This document shows positions 1 to 7,964 of a stretch of 64,000 nt of DNA, in pieces. The stretch is taken from contig MWCT01000002.1 in assembly GCA_002070185.1 (NCBI GenBank), forward strand, positions 62,001-126,000. The letters are read 5' to 3'. This DNA comes from a candidate division BRC1 bacterium ADurb.Bin183 (lineage in GTDB: Bacteria > Sumerlaeota > Sumerlaeia > MWCT01). Under the pieces are notes generated by a model, which was not told the DNA's origin, did no database searches, and saw nothing but the letters and a program-made list of their open reading frames with translations. The first letter of the stretch is position 1, and every line of letters starts with the position of its first letter. A program made the translations under genes and the position numbers.

Positions 1-1098
1 GCCAAGGAAACCGCAGGCGGCAATGAGCACGCGCTCCGGCTTGATGGGCATCCTCTGCCGTTCCCATGCCGGTTTTTTTAAAGCGACGTAGATTTTGCGC
101 GAGGGGCGTTTGAGCAAATCCGCTGTGTAGCGAGCGCCTTTGAAAAGTATCTTGGCTGTTATCTGGATGTATCGTAAGGGTGCAAAACCGGCTCGGGCAT
201 AGCCATAAAGAAACCCAGCTTGACGGGCGCGCCACGGCAGAAGGGACTGCCATGCATTTTTCAGGCTTTTGCCGCGGTGTATGGCTGCCGCCAGCTCGGG
301 GAGAAACGAGGCGATGTCCATAATCGCCCAGTCGCAATACGCCATTTTCTTTTCGCGGCGCCAAAAGGCAAGCCCGTCGTTGAACGCCCGCTGTTGCATG
401 GCTTTAGGCTCCAGACGTTCGGGCGGGATGTCATGATAGACCGCCGCGCGCGGGGCGATCACACAGCGGCGTCCGGCGAGCCGCAGCCTCCGCCAGAGTT
501 CCACATCCTCGCGTCCGGTGTATTGTAATGATTTGCGCTGGTCAAATCCGCCGCCAATCTCTTGAAATTTCTCCACAAGCAAAACATCGCGCCGCACGAG
601 CATGTTAGCGGTTTGCGGATAATGCGCGCTCCCGCCTTGGTTTCCGATGAGCCCCGGCACCGAAAGCCCGAGCAGCCAGTTGAGTTCGCCGTTCCACCAC
701 GAAGGGAAGGGCAGTTCGCGCAAAGGCAGAACCATCCCGCCGACGGCATCGGCGCTTTCTGCCGGCTCCAAAAGATGCTCCAGCCATGCGGGGTCTGCCG
801 AGCAATCATCATCCAAAAACGCTACAAATTCACCCTTTGCCTCGCGAACGCCAAGGTTGCGGGACTCGGCGTAGCTCCCGGGTTTTGGGTTTTTGATGTG
901 GTTTATTTGGAGGGGTGACTGCCGCACGATTTCATCCGTGTCGCCGCATGGGGCATTATCTACGAGCACGATTTCAAAATCTTTGCGGGTCTGGCGTTCA
1001 AGGCTTGTCAGACATTCCTGAAGCTGCTCCCGCCTTCGCGCAGTCAATATCACCACGCTTATATTTATTGACGCCATAATATTGTTTTCCGTTGTCAT
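1..1098 (-). CDS. Family 2 glycosyltransferase, C-terminus cut by window edge
   Basis: The reading frame is open from an ATG at 1098 to the first base of the window (366 codons, no stop), so the 3' end lies outside. The N-terminus has a GT-A fold opening (ISVVILTARRREQLQECL) and a DDD metal/nucleotide-sugar motif (FLDDDCSADPAWLEHL), followed by a GREDVELWRRL stretch typical of GT2 acceptor regions. The family transfers sugars from nucleotide donors to polysaccharide or lipid acceptors on the cytoplasmic face of the membrane; the donor cannot be told here. A second in-frame ATG at 1077 follows a GGA-containing stretch and is an equally good start. It is separated by 115 bp from the defence genes upstream, so it is probably not in their transcript. 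Confidence 0.85.
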   Translation of the reverse strand, partial: MTTENNIMASINISVVILTARRREQLQECLTSLERQTRKDFEIVLVDNAPCGDTDEIVRQSPLQINHIKNPKPGSYAESRNLGVREAKGEFVAFLDDDCSADPAWLEHLLEPAESADAVGGMVLPLRELPFPSWWNGELNWLLGLSVPGLIGNQGGSAHYPQTANMLVRRDVLLVEKFQEIGGGFDQRKSLQYTGREDVELWRRLRLAGRRCVIAPRAAVYHDIPPERLEPKAMQQRAFNDGLAFWRREKKMAYCDWAIMDIASFLPELAAAIHRGKSLKNAWQSLLPWRARQAGFLYGYARAGFAPLRYIQITAKILFKGARYTADLLKRPSRKIYVALKKPAWERQRMPIKPERVLIAACGFLG

Positions 1099-1213
1099 GC
1101 TAATAAAAAAATGGGACAACATCCGAGAGGGGTGTGTCAATAACTTGTTGTTCTTAGGGGTTTATCATAACGGCACATGACGGGCGCATGATTTCAACCA
1201 ACAGCGAATCAAA

Positions 1214-2059
1214 CTAATCGAGGGGACGGACCCCAAGGAATTCGTTTTCAACTAAAAGAATCCATTGCTCAAGTGCCACAATAGCCGAATCACGTGCCTC
1301 AATGAGCATCTCCAATCCAGATGTATGTGCCGCCTTGCCACTTTCGTAACAGCCGTCTGGATAACGAATTATAAGATTGCCTTCAAATCGTTCTTTGAGG
1401 AAAGGATTGTGGGGAATGATATCGTCTGGATAGGGAATTGTATGAATTTCAATTGGTAATGGCAATTTTAAGGAAGATGCAAGAGTTTCAAGTTCTTTCA
1501 AGGGTCCTTCGATCCCTAACATTATAGAATCCTCATTATTGATTCGAAGCCCTGCAATTACTGATTTTGCCAAAAAAACATATCGGCGAAGATTTCGAGA
1601 AAGAATCGGTATATGCCCTAATGGTATGCCTAACCATTTCTTTGCATGGTTCTCTGCCTTTTTTTTCCAGCTTCGAAGAAGTTCAACGCTATATTCGGAT
1701 ACATCTTTATCAACAACACAGGCATGACGCGCACAAAGCCAGATTCCATTGTCATATCCACAGCGTTCCTCCTTAGTGAGCGTTGGATTATAACGAGGCC
1801 CGCCTGACGACGCAGCTGTTATATGAGCCGCAACACCTGCGATGATAATCTTGTCGGATTGCTTTGAAGGTCCACAGGTGAGAGCTCGGCATTCAGGGTT
1901 TGAGCACATATATCCGACTCTTTGTGCCAACAAACGTTTCGTTTTGTAGCTAAAGTCACCTGGTCTCATAATATCTTTTTTGACCTTACCTTCACTTTCA
2001 ATGATTATCGCCACAAACGCTCGGTTATCTACAAGGTTCGTTAACAAATCACCGAACAA
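1214..2059 (-). CDS. HNH-domain protein, probable defence nuclease, with an unrecognised C-terminal domain
   Basis: The N-terminal third matches the HNH nuclease fold common in restriction and abortive systems: a CSNPEC zinc knuckle, then GVAAHITAASSGGPRYNP with the catalytic-type His, then NGIWLCARHACVVDKD. In relatives I know, the last segment normally reads C-x2-C; here the second Cys is His (C-A-R-H), which could still bind zinc. Residues from about 150 to 281 form a domain I do not recognise, ending in a region rich in Leu and Glu. The first 30 residues (to MRPGDFS, ATG at 1969) look unlike the family, so the true start may be 1969. The gene follows mrr on the same strand with a 49 bp gap. 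The role as DNA endonuclease in defence is inferred from fold and neighbour. Confidence 0.7.
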   Translation of the reverse strand: MFGDLLTNLVDNRAFVAIIIESEGKVKKDIMRPGDFSYKTKRLLAQRVGYMCSNPECRALTCGPSKQSDKIIIAGVAAHITAASSGGPRYNPTLTKEERCGYDNGIWLCARHACVVDKDVSEYSVELLRSWKKKAENHAKKWLGIPLGHIPILSRNLRRYVFLAKSVIAGLRINNEDSIMLGIEGPLKELETLASSLKLPLPIEIHTIPYPDDIIPHNPFLKERFEGNLIIRYPDGCYESGKAAHTSGLEMLIEARDSAIVALEQWILLVENEFLGVRPLD

Positions 2060-2108
2060 CCCTCATGCCAAGCAGGGCAACGATTCGCAACAGCGCCTTT
2101 GTTAGAAC

Positions 2109-3017
2109 TCATTGTTCAGTGAAATAATCTAAATCTATTCTCTTGATCTCGTAATTGGTTACGGTTGCAACACCGGTGTTGTGGTCAATCAGCATCTGGG
2201 CAAGCTGCTCTCCATTAATCAGCACAATCTTATTGTCTATGTTTGATGCATACTCCTGAGCCTCTCGGGAGAAATCCGAAGTAGTAATGAAGATGCCCTT
2301 TCGCGCTCGCAGCCCCTGAAGCGCGCCAGCAAACTTCTGAATCTCCGGTCTGCTAACCGTATTATCCCATCGCTTGGCTTGAATGTAAATGATGTCCAAA
2401 CCGAGCCTGTCCTCTTTGATGATGCCATCAATTCCTCCGTCACCGCTCTTCCCGATGGCTTGTCCAGCATCCTTCCTACTACCGCCGTATCCCATCTTGA
2501 CCAGAAGTTCGACGACCAAACGTTCGAAAAACACCGGAGGGCTCTGTTTGATTTGTGCGAGGAGGTCTGCTGCCAAGTTGGCACGTAAATTCAGGTAGGC
2601 ATGTTCCAATGCTTCCTCTGGTGTTTGCGTCTGTTCTTCTTTGTCGAGATTGCCGTTTGTGGCGGGCTGTTTTCGCAGCGCCCTGAATTCTTGAAACTCT
2701 GGATACTGCTCAAGAAACCGACCGTCAATACGTTCTGGGTTTTGCAAGAGGGCGTTTTGTCCACGTTGGGTAATTTGGAAAAATCCTCTTCGTGTCGTGC
2801 ATAAAAGACCAGCTTTCTTCATGTAAGTACGCGCCCAACCTACGCGATTGGAGAACACTTCTTGCTGTCCGCTTGGTAGCAACGCACGGCGCTCTACGTT
2901 TGAAAGATTGAAATTGTCAGCAAGCGTCTCGATGGCGTCACGAAGCGAATGTTCTGCTCCATCACTGGCAAACCGGAGAAGTGGGAGCATTATTGTTTGG
3001 TAATCTGGTATCGGCAA
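2109..3017 (-). CDS. mrr: Mrr-type restriction endonuclease (type IV-like)
   Basis: Length 302 aa, normal for Mrr. The N-terminal part (about 1-95) is the winged-helix Mrr_N region (IMLPLLRFASDGAEHS, then RRGFFQITQRG). The C-terminal part is the Mrr catalytic domain of the PD-(D/E)xK superfamily: FFERLVVELLVKMGYGG, then DGGIDG and YIQAKRW, which are the acidic and Q-x-K catalytic elements. Such enzymes cut methylated foreign DNA and act in the cytoplasm. The start is a TTG at 3017, chosen because a perfect AAGGAGG (3023-3029, minus strand) lies five bases upstream. No methyltransferase is nearby, consistent with a type IV mode. The HNH gene downstream is probably co-transcribed. Confidence 0.88.
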   Translation of the reverse strand: MPIPDYQTIMLPLLRFASDGAEHSLRDAIETLADNFNLSNVERRALLPSGQQEVFSNRVGWARTYMKKAGLLCTTRRGFFQITQRGQNALLQNPERIDGRFLEQYPEFQEFRALRKQPATNGNLDKEEQTQTPEEALEHAYLNLRANLAADLLAQIKQSPPVFFERLVVELLVKMGYGGSRKDAGQAIGKSGDGGIDGIIKEDRLGLDIIYIQAKRWDNTVSRPEIQKFAGALQGLRARKGIFITTSDFSREAQEYASNIDNKIVLINGEQLAQMLIDHNTGVATVTNYEIKRIDLDYFTEQ

Positions 3018-3037
3018 TTGCGCCTCCTTAATTTCTT

Positions 3038-3047
3038 ATTGTACAAT
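3038..3047. promoter_or_regulatory. Perfect 10-bp palindrome in front of mrr
   Basis: ATTGTACAAT lies just upstream of the mrr Shine-Dalgarno sequence. Read on the minus strand it contains TACAAT, a possible -10 hexamer, so it could be a promoter overlapped by an operator. No convincing -35 at 16-18 bp spacing was found. Weak evidence. Confidence 0.25.
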
Positions 3048-3057
3048 GAAAATCAGG

Positions 3058-3219
3058 CTATTCAGCAACTAAATTGTTTTTTCTATCCGTATAAGAAGTC
3101 TTTGGATGATTAGCAATCAGTGCGTTAAGCTTTTCCAGATCAACCTCTTTAAATTGGCTGCGAAATTTTTCGGGGCGTATTATGCAAATCGGTATAAAAG
3201 CCATCGCTTGGTTAGCCAT
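3058..3219 (-). CDS. Possible small protein upstream of mrr (53 aa)
   Basis: A short frame on the mrr strand runs from ATG 3219 to TAG 3058-3060 and stops 40 bp before the mrr start. The predicted protein is hydrophilic after a short start (MANQAMAFIPICIIRPEKF) and ends TSYTDRKNNLVAE. It has no recognisable domain. The frame is closed by a stop just upstream of its ATG and no strong Shine-Dalgarno is visible. It could be a regulator or antitoxin-like partner of mrr, a remnant of a larger gene, or chance. Confidence 0.25.
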   Translation of the reverse strand: MANQAMAFIPICIIRPEKFRSQFKEVDLEKLNALIANHPKTSYTDRKNNLVAE

Positions 3220-3434
3220 CCATTAGATTTTATGCATTGCGGAAAAGCGCTCAATTGTTTTTGGATTTTTACTGAAAAACAAAACTTAAAAATTTTATGT
3301 TATAAACAACACCGCTTGTCAAGTCTTAATGGGAATCTGAGCGCGCGTTCGCAGTATTTGGGAAAATTATCGGATGTGTAGCATCGCATTGTTTTGAAGG
3401 AAGGCGATGGGTATGAGACGGGGCGTGCGTGGTT
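3220..3434. other. Intergenic stretch between gspK and the mrr region
   Basis: AT-rich, with A/T runs around 3270-3310. No supported gene, RNA or terminator is seen. The open frame on the plus strand across 3106-3381 has unlikely composition (many Cys, Phe and Tyr, no Shine-Dalgarno) and is not called. Confidence 0.5.
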
Positions 3435-5570
3435 TTATTGCGATATGAAACGCCAGTCAATAATCTGCGGCAGTCCTTCCGGCGTCAGCTGGATAATGGA
3501 GCGGACGATGGCGCGGGCGGCGTTTCGCGGTTCCTGCGGCGTTTCGTTTGATTTTTTCGGATAAACAAATTTGTTCTGCGAATAAATAGTGAATGAACGC
3601 GATTGCACGGTGATATATGGCAGGATTTTTTTGTAACGTTCCAGAACTGTATCGCGTTCGGTGTTGATGAATCCAGCTTCGCGCGCGGGGAGTTTCAAAG
3701 CCAGTCTCATGATGTCCGATGGATTTTCAAACGGGGCGCGCATGGCGTTTTGCTCTCCGCGCATTGTGGCGGCGACTGATTTTTGGCGATACTGTTCCAC
3801 GCGTTCGATGAACAGTTCTTCCAAGCCGGGGAGGGCGGCAAGGATTTCTTGCGGGGCTGTGTTAATGTTCACGCGTCCATAAATGTAATCGGGCGTTTTT
3901 TCTTTTTTATCCTGAAGGGTAAAAATATCCACGAGGCGGATGTCGAGAATGTATGGGCTGTTCGTTTGAATTTCGCTGACCGCCCATGTGCGTCCGTCAT
4001 CTGTATTAACGGCGCGATTTGCGGCGGTTGTTTGTTTTGAAAAACCGGCAAAGACATCCATGATGTCCACAGGGCTTTCAAAAAGTTTGTCCCGAACCTC
4101 AAAGGGGGCGATTGCGCCTGTTGTTTTATTTGGCGAATTTTGATATCCGATGTTTTGATTAAGGGGCGTGCAGGATTGGTAGAAGGCAAGTCTAACGCGG
4201 GGGTCGTCCCGTTGGAATGATTTTTTTGTTCCGCTATAGACGCCGCCGCTATAAGCGAAGTAATCAATCAATTGTTTGGACTGGTTTTTCAATCTGACGA
4301 TGCCTGAGCCGTTGGGGATATCAAAATTGCGTTTTTCGATTATTCTGCGAGCGGCGCCGCCTTGCACCACTCCAAATATGTCGTATAAGCTGCCGTAGCC
4401 TTTTTCATCTTCCGGCGTGGAGTCGTTGGCGTTGTTGCTGTCGTCTGTTATGACGATATAACCTTTGGGGGTAATTATGCCTGTCAATAAGACGGTTGAA
4501 CCGCCGGCTGATACTTCCCATCCCTCAACCGAGATTGATTCATTGTAAGGGTTGAACAATTCAACATACTGTCCATCGTCGCCGTCTTTTTCATCTGTGA
4601 CGGAATCGGGCCAGACTTCATTGATATAGGGTGTTTTTTCGATTCCGAGAATGGGGGCGTCCGGCGAATCGCCTTCGAGCTGTGTTGGGACGGAATCTTC
4701 ATCGCGCGCATCAACGATGTTGACGGCAAGTTGCTTGAGAAGGGTTCGGTCATGCGAGGGGAAAGCCCGAAGCAGCGCCTGAAAAATATCTTCGGCGGAG
4801 GCGGTGTTTGGGTTGATTTTTTCGATTGCCTTGCCATTGAGGGAGTATATCGGGTCGCAGGAGGAATAAATGGTCAGATAGGGGCGCAGGACGTCGTAAA
4901 TTTCTTTTGTCATGGAAGGGAGGCTCAGGATTTCAGGAACGCTTAAAAAGGGTTGGTCGTCGCCGTTCGGCGCGCGGGAGGGGTCGGGGATATATTCATC
5001 CGCTTCATCCACATATTCGGATGGAATCGAACGGTCTTTTTTATCGGAGTCGTCATCCTTGCCCGCCGCGCCGGGTTTACCATCGGCGCCGAGGCGATAG
5101 GCGACAATGTCGCGGGCAATAGCTGCCGCGGGCTTGGGATCGAGTTTATTTGCGCGGAGGATGGATGCGATGGCGCTTTTTAAGAAAGCCTCATCAGCGG
5201 CATTAATATTTAATTTAGCGGATTCATCCTCGATAATAATATCAACAAGGGAGGGGTTGGAGGCGTCCTCGCGCATGATGCCGCCGCTTTGGAGCGCCCA
5301 GCGCTGGGCAAAGGATGTGTAAGGCTCGGAAAGGGGGAGCATAGGAACGGATGCCTGAATGCCGGTGACCGCCGCCATGCGCGCCTGAATACCTTCGGCA
5401 AAATTGGCGGATGCAATGACTTCCAGACGCGATGTGAATGTGAGCGTTGTTGCTATAAGCGCAAGGATGGAAAGGACGACAAGTGTAATCAGAAGGGGGG
5501 ATCCTCCCCTGTTTCTGCGCCGGCTGGATGCGTATCCGTTTATTTTATAATAATTTTTTATAGCGCGCAT
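3435..5570 (-). CDS. gspK: Type II secretion GspK with an inserted lamin-tail-like domain
   Basis: The N-terminus is a prepilin-like leader and membrane helix: a basic stretch (SSRRRNRGG), then SPLLITLVVLSILALIA. Residues about 110-235 carry the GspK SAM-like region (LNINAADEAFLKSAIASI, then SVPEILSLPSMTKEIYDVL). Residues about 313-480 look like a lamin-tail domain (YINEVWPDS, QYVELFNPYNESISVEGWEV, GYIVITDD). A second helix-hairpin-helix follows near 570-605 (RVNINTAPQEILAALPGL). At 711 aa it is about twice the usual GspK length because of the insertion. GspK caps the pseudopilus with GspI and GspJ. The start overlaps the end of gspJ by 26 bp, implying coupled translation. LTD-like domains are often found on secreted or surface proteins, so this tip may contact substrate or envelope; that is inference. 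Confidence 0.85.
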   Translation of the reverse strand: MRAIKNYYKINGYASSRRRNRGGSPLLITLVVLSILALIATTLTFTSRLEVIASANFAEGIQARMAAVTGIQASVPMLPLSEPYTSFAQRWALQSGGIMREDASNPSLVDIIIEDESAKLNINAADEAFLKSAIASILRANKLDPKPAAAIARDIVAYRLGADGKPGAAGKDDDSDKKDRSIPSEYVDEADEYIPDPSRAPNGDDQPFLSVPEILSLPSMTKEIYDVLRPYLTIYSSCDPIYSLNGKAIEKINPNTASAEDIFQALLRAFPSHDRTLLKQLAVNIVDARDEDSVPTQLEGDSPDAPILGIEKTPYINEVWPDSVTDEKDGDDGQYVELFNPYNESISVEGWEVSAGGSTVLLTGIITPKGYIVITDDSNNANDSTPEDEKGYGSLYDIFGVVQGGAARRIIEKRNFDIPNGSGIVRLKNQSKQLIDYFAYSGGVYSGTKKSFQRDDPRVRLAFYQSCTPLNQNIGYQNSPNKTTGAIAPFEVRDKLFESPVDIMDVFAGFSKQTTAANRAVNTDDGRTWAVSEIQTNSPYILDIRLVDIFTLQDKKEKTPDYIYGRVNINTAPQEILAALPGLEELFIERVEQYRQKSVAATMRGEQNAMRAPFENPSDIMRLALKLPAREAGFINTERDTVLERYKKILPYITVQSRSFTIYSQNKFVYPKKSNETPQEPRNAARAIVRSIIQLTPEGLPQIIDWRFISQ

Positions 5571-6447
5571 CTTTTAATACTTGTTCGTTTGTGACAATGG
5601 TTTCCAGCGTGATTGTTTCGACCCGATCGCCCGGTCTGTATTCGTTGAAGGGATTGCTTCCCGCGTAAACGGTAATGCAGATATGCACCGCCGCCGGCAA
5701 TTCAATCTGGGGGTCTGGGAAAAGCGGCGCATAAAGGGAATCCCAAGTGGTTACCCAGTTCATAGGGATGCGGTTGGGGTCCCAGTAAAGGAAGCTCAAA
5801 GATAGGACGTTAAAGGCTATTGGGTCCCGCTCGATTCTCATCTGGGTTGGGCTGTTGGGGTTATGGGTGACCTCTCGGATAAGGACGTTGGTCTGTCCGT
5901 CAAAATCGCCGATGGCATAACGTATGCGTTGTTCGCGGAAGCCGGGGTTGTCCAAATCGGGATATGTGATAAATTCGATCGTATCCGCGGAAAAGCGGCA
6001 ATCTTCATCCACATTGCGATCGCCCAAATCGCCGAAGTTTGTCAGGGCGGAGCGCTCGCGGACACCGCCGTCAAACGCGACATGGAGGTCATCCACGCTC
6101 ACTTGAAAATCGCCGTCGTCATCGGCTCCCTGCCGTATCTCCTCATCCACTCTGCCATCGCCGTCGTTGTCAATACCGTCGCCATAAGGGAGATCGAGCG
6201 ATTCCCCCACAAAGTGCTGGATGGGATAGCGTGGGTCAATGCGGGCGGCTTTGATGTCAATCGCCATACGTTCCAGCGCGGATCGGGCGTTTGTGACGGC
6301 TTCCAGTTGGGTTTCCGCGCGGTCTGTGGTTCTGATGATATAAACAAAGGCTTCTAAAACGCCGGTGAGGAATATGCCGGAGATGGCAATTGCCACTAAA
6401 AGTTCTAAAAGGGTTATTCCTTTGAGATGTTTTTTCATTGCCGCCAT
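5545..6447 (-). CDS. gspJ: Minor pseudopilin GspJ-like, with Asp-rich loops
   Basis: The class III prepilin signal is clear: KKHLKG followed by ITLLELLVAIAISGIFLTG, with the conserved Glu at +5. The ATG at 6447 is preferred because AAAGG lies about seven bases upstream; a second ATG at 6438 is in frame. The globular part holds two acidic segments, DGIDNDGDGRVDEE near residue 90 and GADDDGDFQVSVDD near 110, which resemble calcium-binding loops. The protein is 300 aa, longer than most GspJ. Position third in an H-I-J-K order supports the assignment. It would be processed by a prepilin peptidase not present in this window and assemble at the pseudopilus tip. Confidence 0.8.
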   Translation of the reverse strand: MAAMKKHLKGITLLELLVAIAISGIFLTGVLEAFVYIIRTTDRAETQLEAVTNARSALERMAIDIKAARIDPRYPIQHFVGESLDLPYGDGIDNDGDGRVDEEIRQGADDDGDFQVSVDDLHVAFDGGVRERSALTNFGDLGDRNVDEDCRFSADTIEFITYPDLDNPGFREQRIRYAIGDFDGQTNVLIREVTHNPNSPTQMRIERDPIAFNVLSLSFLYWDPNRIPMNWVTTWDSLYAPLFPDPQIELPAAVHICITVYAGSNPFNEYRPGDRVETITLETIVTNEQVLKDARYKKLL

Positions 6448-6456
6448 TTTCAGCCT

Positions 6457-6927
6457 TTACTGATCAAACCTCAGTTCATAAAGGATTTCATTGCGTCCTC
6501 GAAATTCCTCGCTATACATGATGATAACACGGGCGACGCCGTAATCATCGCGCGTGTCATCGGGGTCGTCGTGCGGGTCTTTCAAGGATATTTCAGAAAA
6601 ACAGTATGCCAGCCTTGGCTCATTGGGGAATGTGATAATCTGGGAAGGACCCCGCAGGTTGCGAATGGCATTCAAAAGTTCGCCGGCTTTATCGCAATCG
6701 CGTCGGATTTCTTCCGCCTTCATGTTTGCCAGCAGCGCCGCGCGGGAGAGGTCTGCGGCGCGGTATTGCGCCTTTAAGCCGAGGGGAAAAAAATTGACAA
6801 TGGAGATGATGCCCGCAAGAAGGATAGCAACGCTTACCAAAACTTCAAGGAGCGAAAATCCTTTGATAAAAGGAGGCTTTCCTGCTATTCGGCGCTTTAT
6901 TATCGTGTTAAAAGTTTTCTTTTCCAT
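6457..6927 (-). CDS. gspI: Minor pseudopilin GspI/PilV-like
   Basis: A basic leader ends in PFIKG and is followed by the prepilin helix FSLLEVLVSVAILLAGIISIVNFFP, with Glu at +5 of the mature protein. The short globular domain (156 aa total) and its place between gspH and gspJ fit GspI, the subunit that nucleates the I-J-K tip complex. Gaps to neighbours are 9 and 14 bp, so it belongs to the same transcript. PilV-like type IV pilus subunits share this pattern; the following gspK favours a type II secretion role. Confidence 0.78.
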   Translation of the reverse strand: MEKKTFNTIIKRRIAGKPPFIKGFSLLEVLVSVAILLAGIISIVNFFPLGLKAQYRAADLSRAALLANMKAEEIRRDCDKAGELLNAIRNLRGPSQIITFPNEPRLAYCFSEISLKDPHDDPDDTRDDYGVARVIIMYSEEFRGRNEILYELRFDQ

Positions 6928-6941
6928 ATTAAAAATAAATT

Positions 6942-7463
6942 TTATCGCCGCTGATTTTTGAAAGTTTGAATAATGCCGGTTGATGAATAAACCCTGATGG
7001 TGAAATAGTTGCCGCCATCCGCGGCATCCACATTCGCCCCGATGAGGTATATGGATGCGTATTCCGAGCTGCCGTTGGGGCGGAAGAGTATGGGAACGGT
7101 TCCGGTGTCATAGGAGAATGTGTTCTTGCGCACTTCTACAAAAGCCACATCATCGGGGAGCCAGTTGATACCGGTTACTTTTGGACGCGCGATGTTGCCC
7201 TTCGAATCGAGTTTATCAATCCAGAACTGCCCATTGGAGATGTCCACCTGAACCTGATAGTAGGCGTTTTGGTTAATGGCAAGGGTGCGGGCGGTTGTGA
7301 GGGCGTATTGAATTGTTCTAGCTCCTTCTTTGATATACGCCTGTTTGCGATAGGTGCTATACGAGAGTATGGCAAAGGTGGAGAAGACGGAGAGTATTAT
7401 CAACACGATAACAATCTCCAGCGCCGTGAATCCGCGTTTTTGCTGTTTGAGCCTTCTCGACAT
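6942..7463 (-). CDS. gspH: Minor pseudopilin GspH/FimT-like
   Basis: The prepilin motif is KQQKRG followed by FTALEIVIVLIILSVFSTFA. The frame extends upstream to 7544, but the ATG at 7463 is chosen because an AAAGG lies seven bases before it and the 27 extra residues would make an unusually long leader. The mature domain (ARTIQYALTTARTLAINQN) matches the GspH/FimT pattern, where the helix packs against a beta-rich head (YFTIRVYSSTGIIQTF). It is the first gene of the minor pseudopilin operon. No promoter can be named with confidence upstream. Confidence 0.8.
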   Translation of the reverse strand: MSRRLKQQKRGFTALEIVIVLIILSVFSTFAILSYSTYRKQAYIKEGARTIQYALTTARTLAINQNAYYQVQVDISNGQFWIDKLDSKGNIARPKVTGINWLPDDVAFVEVRKNTFSYDTGTVPILFRPNGSSEYASIYLIGANVDAADGGNYFTIRVYSSTGIIQTFKNQRR

Positions 7464-7764
7464 AGATGCCTTTCGCCCATATAAATTTTGGGCAAATTCA
7501 GGGCTTTCCCCTGTCATTTTACCAATATTATCTTTTTGGGACAAAGCCCTCCAATCGTCAAGGGTTTTTTATCGGTTAACTCCGATGAACGTGAAAGATT
7601 CGCCAGAGCTGGTACTATTCCGGTATTATTGATATAGACTATTTTGATACGCATGAATAGGGCGATTGTGTAAGGAATAGGGAAAATATGAGTTGTGGCT
7701 GTAAAAAAGGCTTGAAAAGGCGGAAAGGGGTTCATTAGGTTATCTGCGGTTTTATGGCATATAT

Positions 7765-7790
7765 GCCCTGATAGGGCTTTTTTCTTTTTT
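7765..7790 (+). terminator. Terminator-like hairpin immediately upstream of tRNA-Ser
   Basis: GCCCT (7765-7769) and AGGGC (7773-7777) form a 5-bp GC-rich stem with a 3-nt loop, followed by T6-C-T6 up to 7790. The stem is short but the T-tract is long. No plus-strand gene is annotated just upstream, so it may end an unseen small transcript or block read-through into the tRNA. The rest of the interval back to 7464 shows nothing else I can support. Confidence 0.4.
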
Positions 7791-7792
7791 GC

Positions 7793-7883
7793 GGAGAGGT
7801 GTCCGAGTGGTCTAAGGAGCACGCCTGGAGAGCGTGTGTGCCCCAAAAGGGTACCGTGGGTTCAAATCCCACCCTCTCCGCCA
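7793..7883 (+). tRNA. tRNA-Ser (anticodon GGA)
   Basis: Acceptor stem GGAGAGG (7793-7799) pairs with CCTCTCC (7873-7879), followed by discriminator G and an encoded CCA (7881-7883). The D-arm region reads TCCGAGTGG, the anticodon stem is CACGC/GCGTG around loop CTGGAGA (anticodon GGA), there is a long variable arm with CCC/GGG as expected for serine, and the T-arm is GTGGG-TTCAAAT-CCCAC. Confidence 0.96.
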
Positions 7884-7964
7884 GTTTTGTCACCAATCAT
7901 TTGTCAATCTGTTTGCAGTTCTTTAATTTGAGGCATTTCCCGCAATTCGCAATTTGCTGTTTTT

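Noticed and set aside
3106..3381. 91-codon plus-strand frame in the gap before gspK
   Set aside because: Unlikely composition and no ribosome site; the small frame on the other strand is more coherent.
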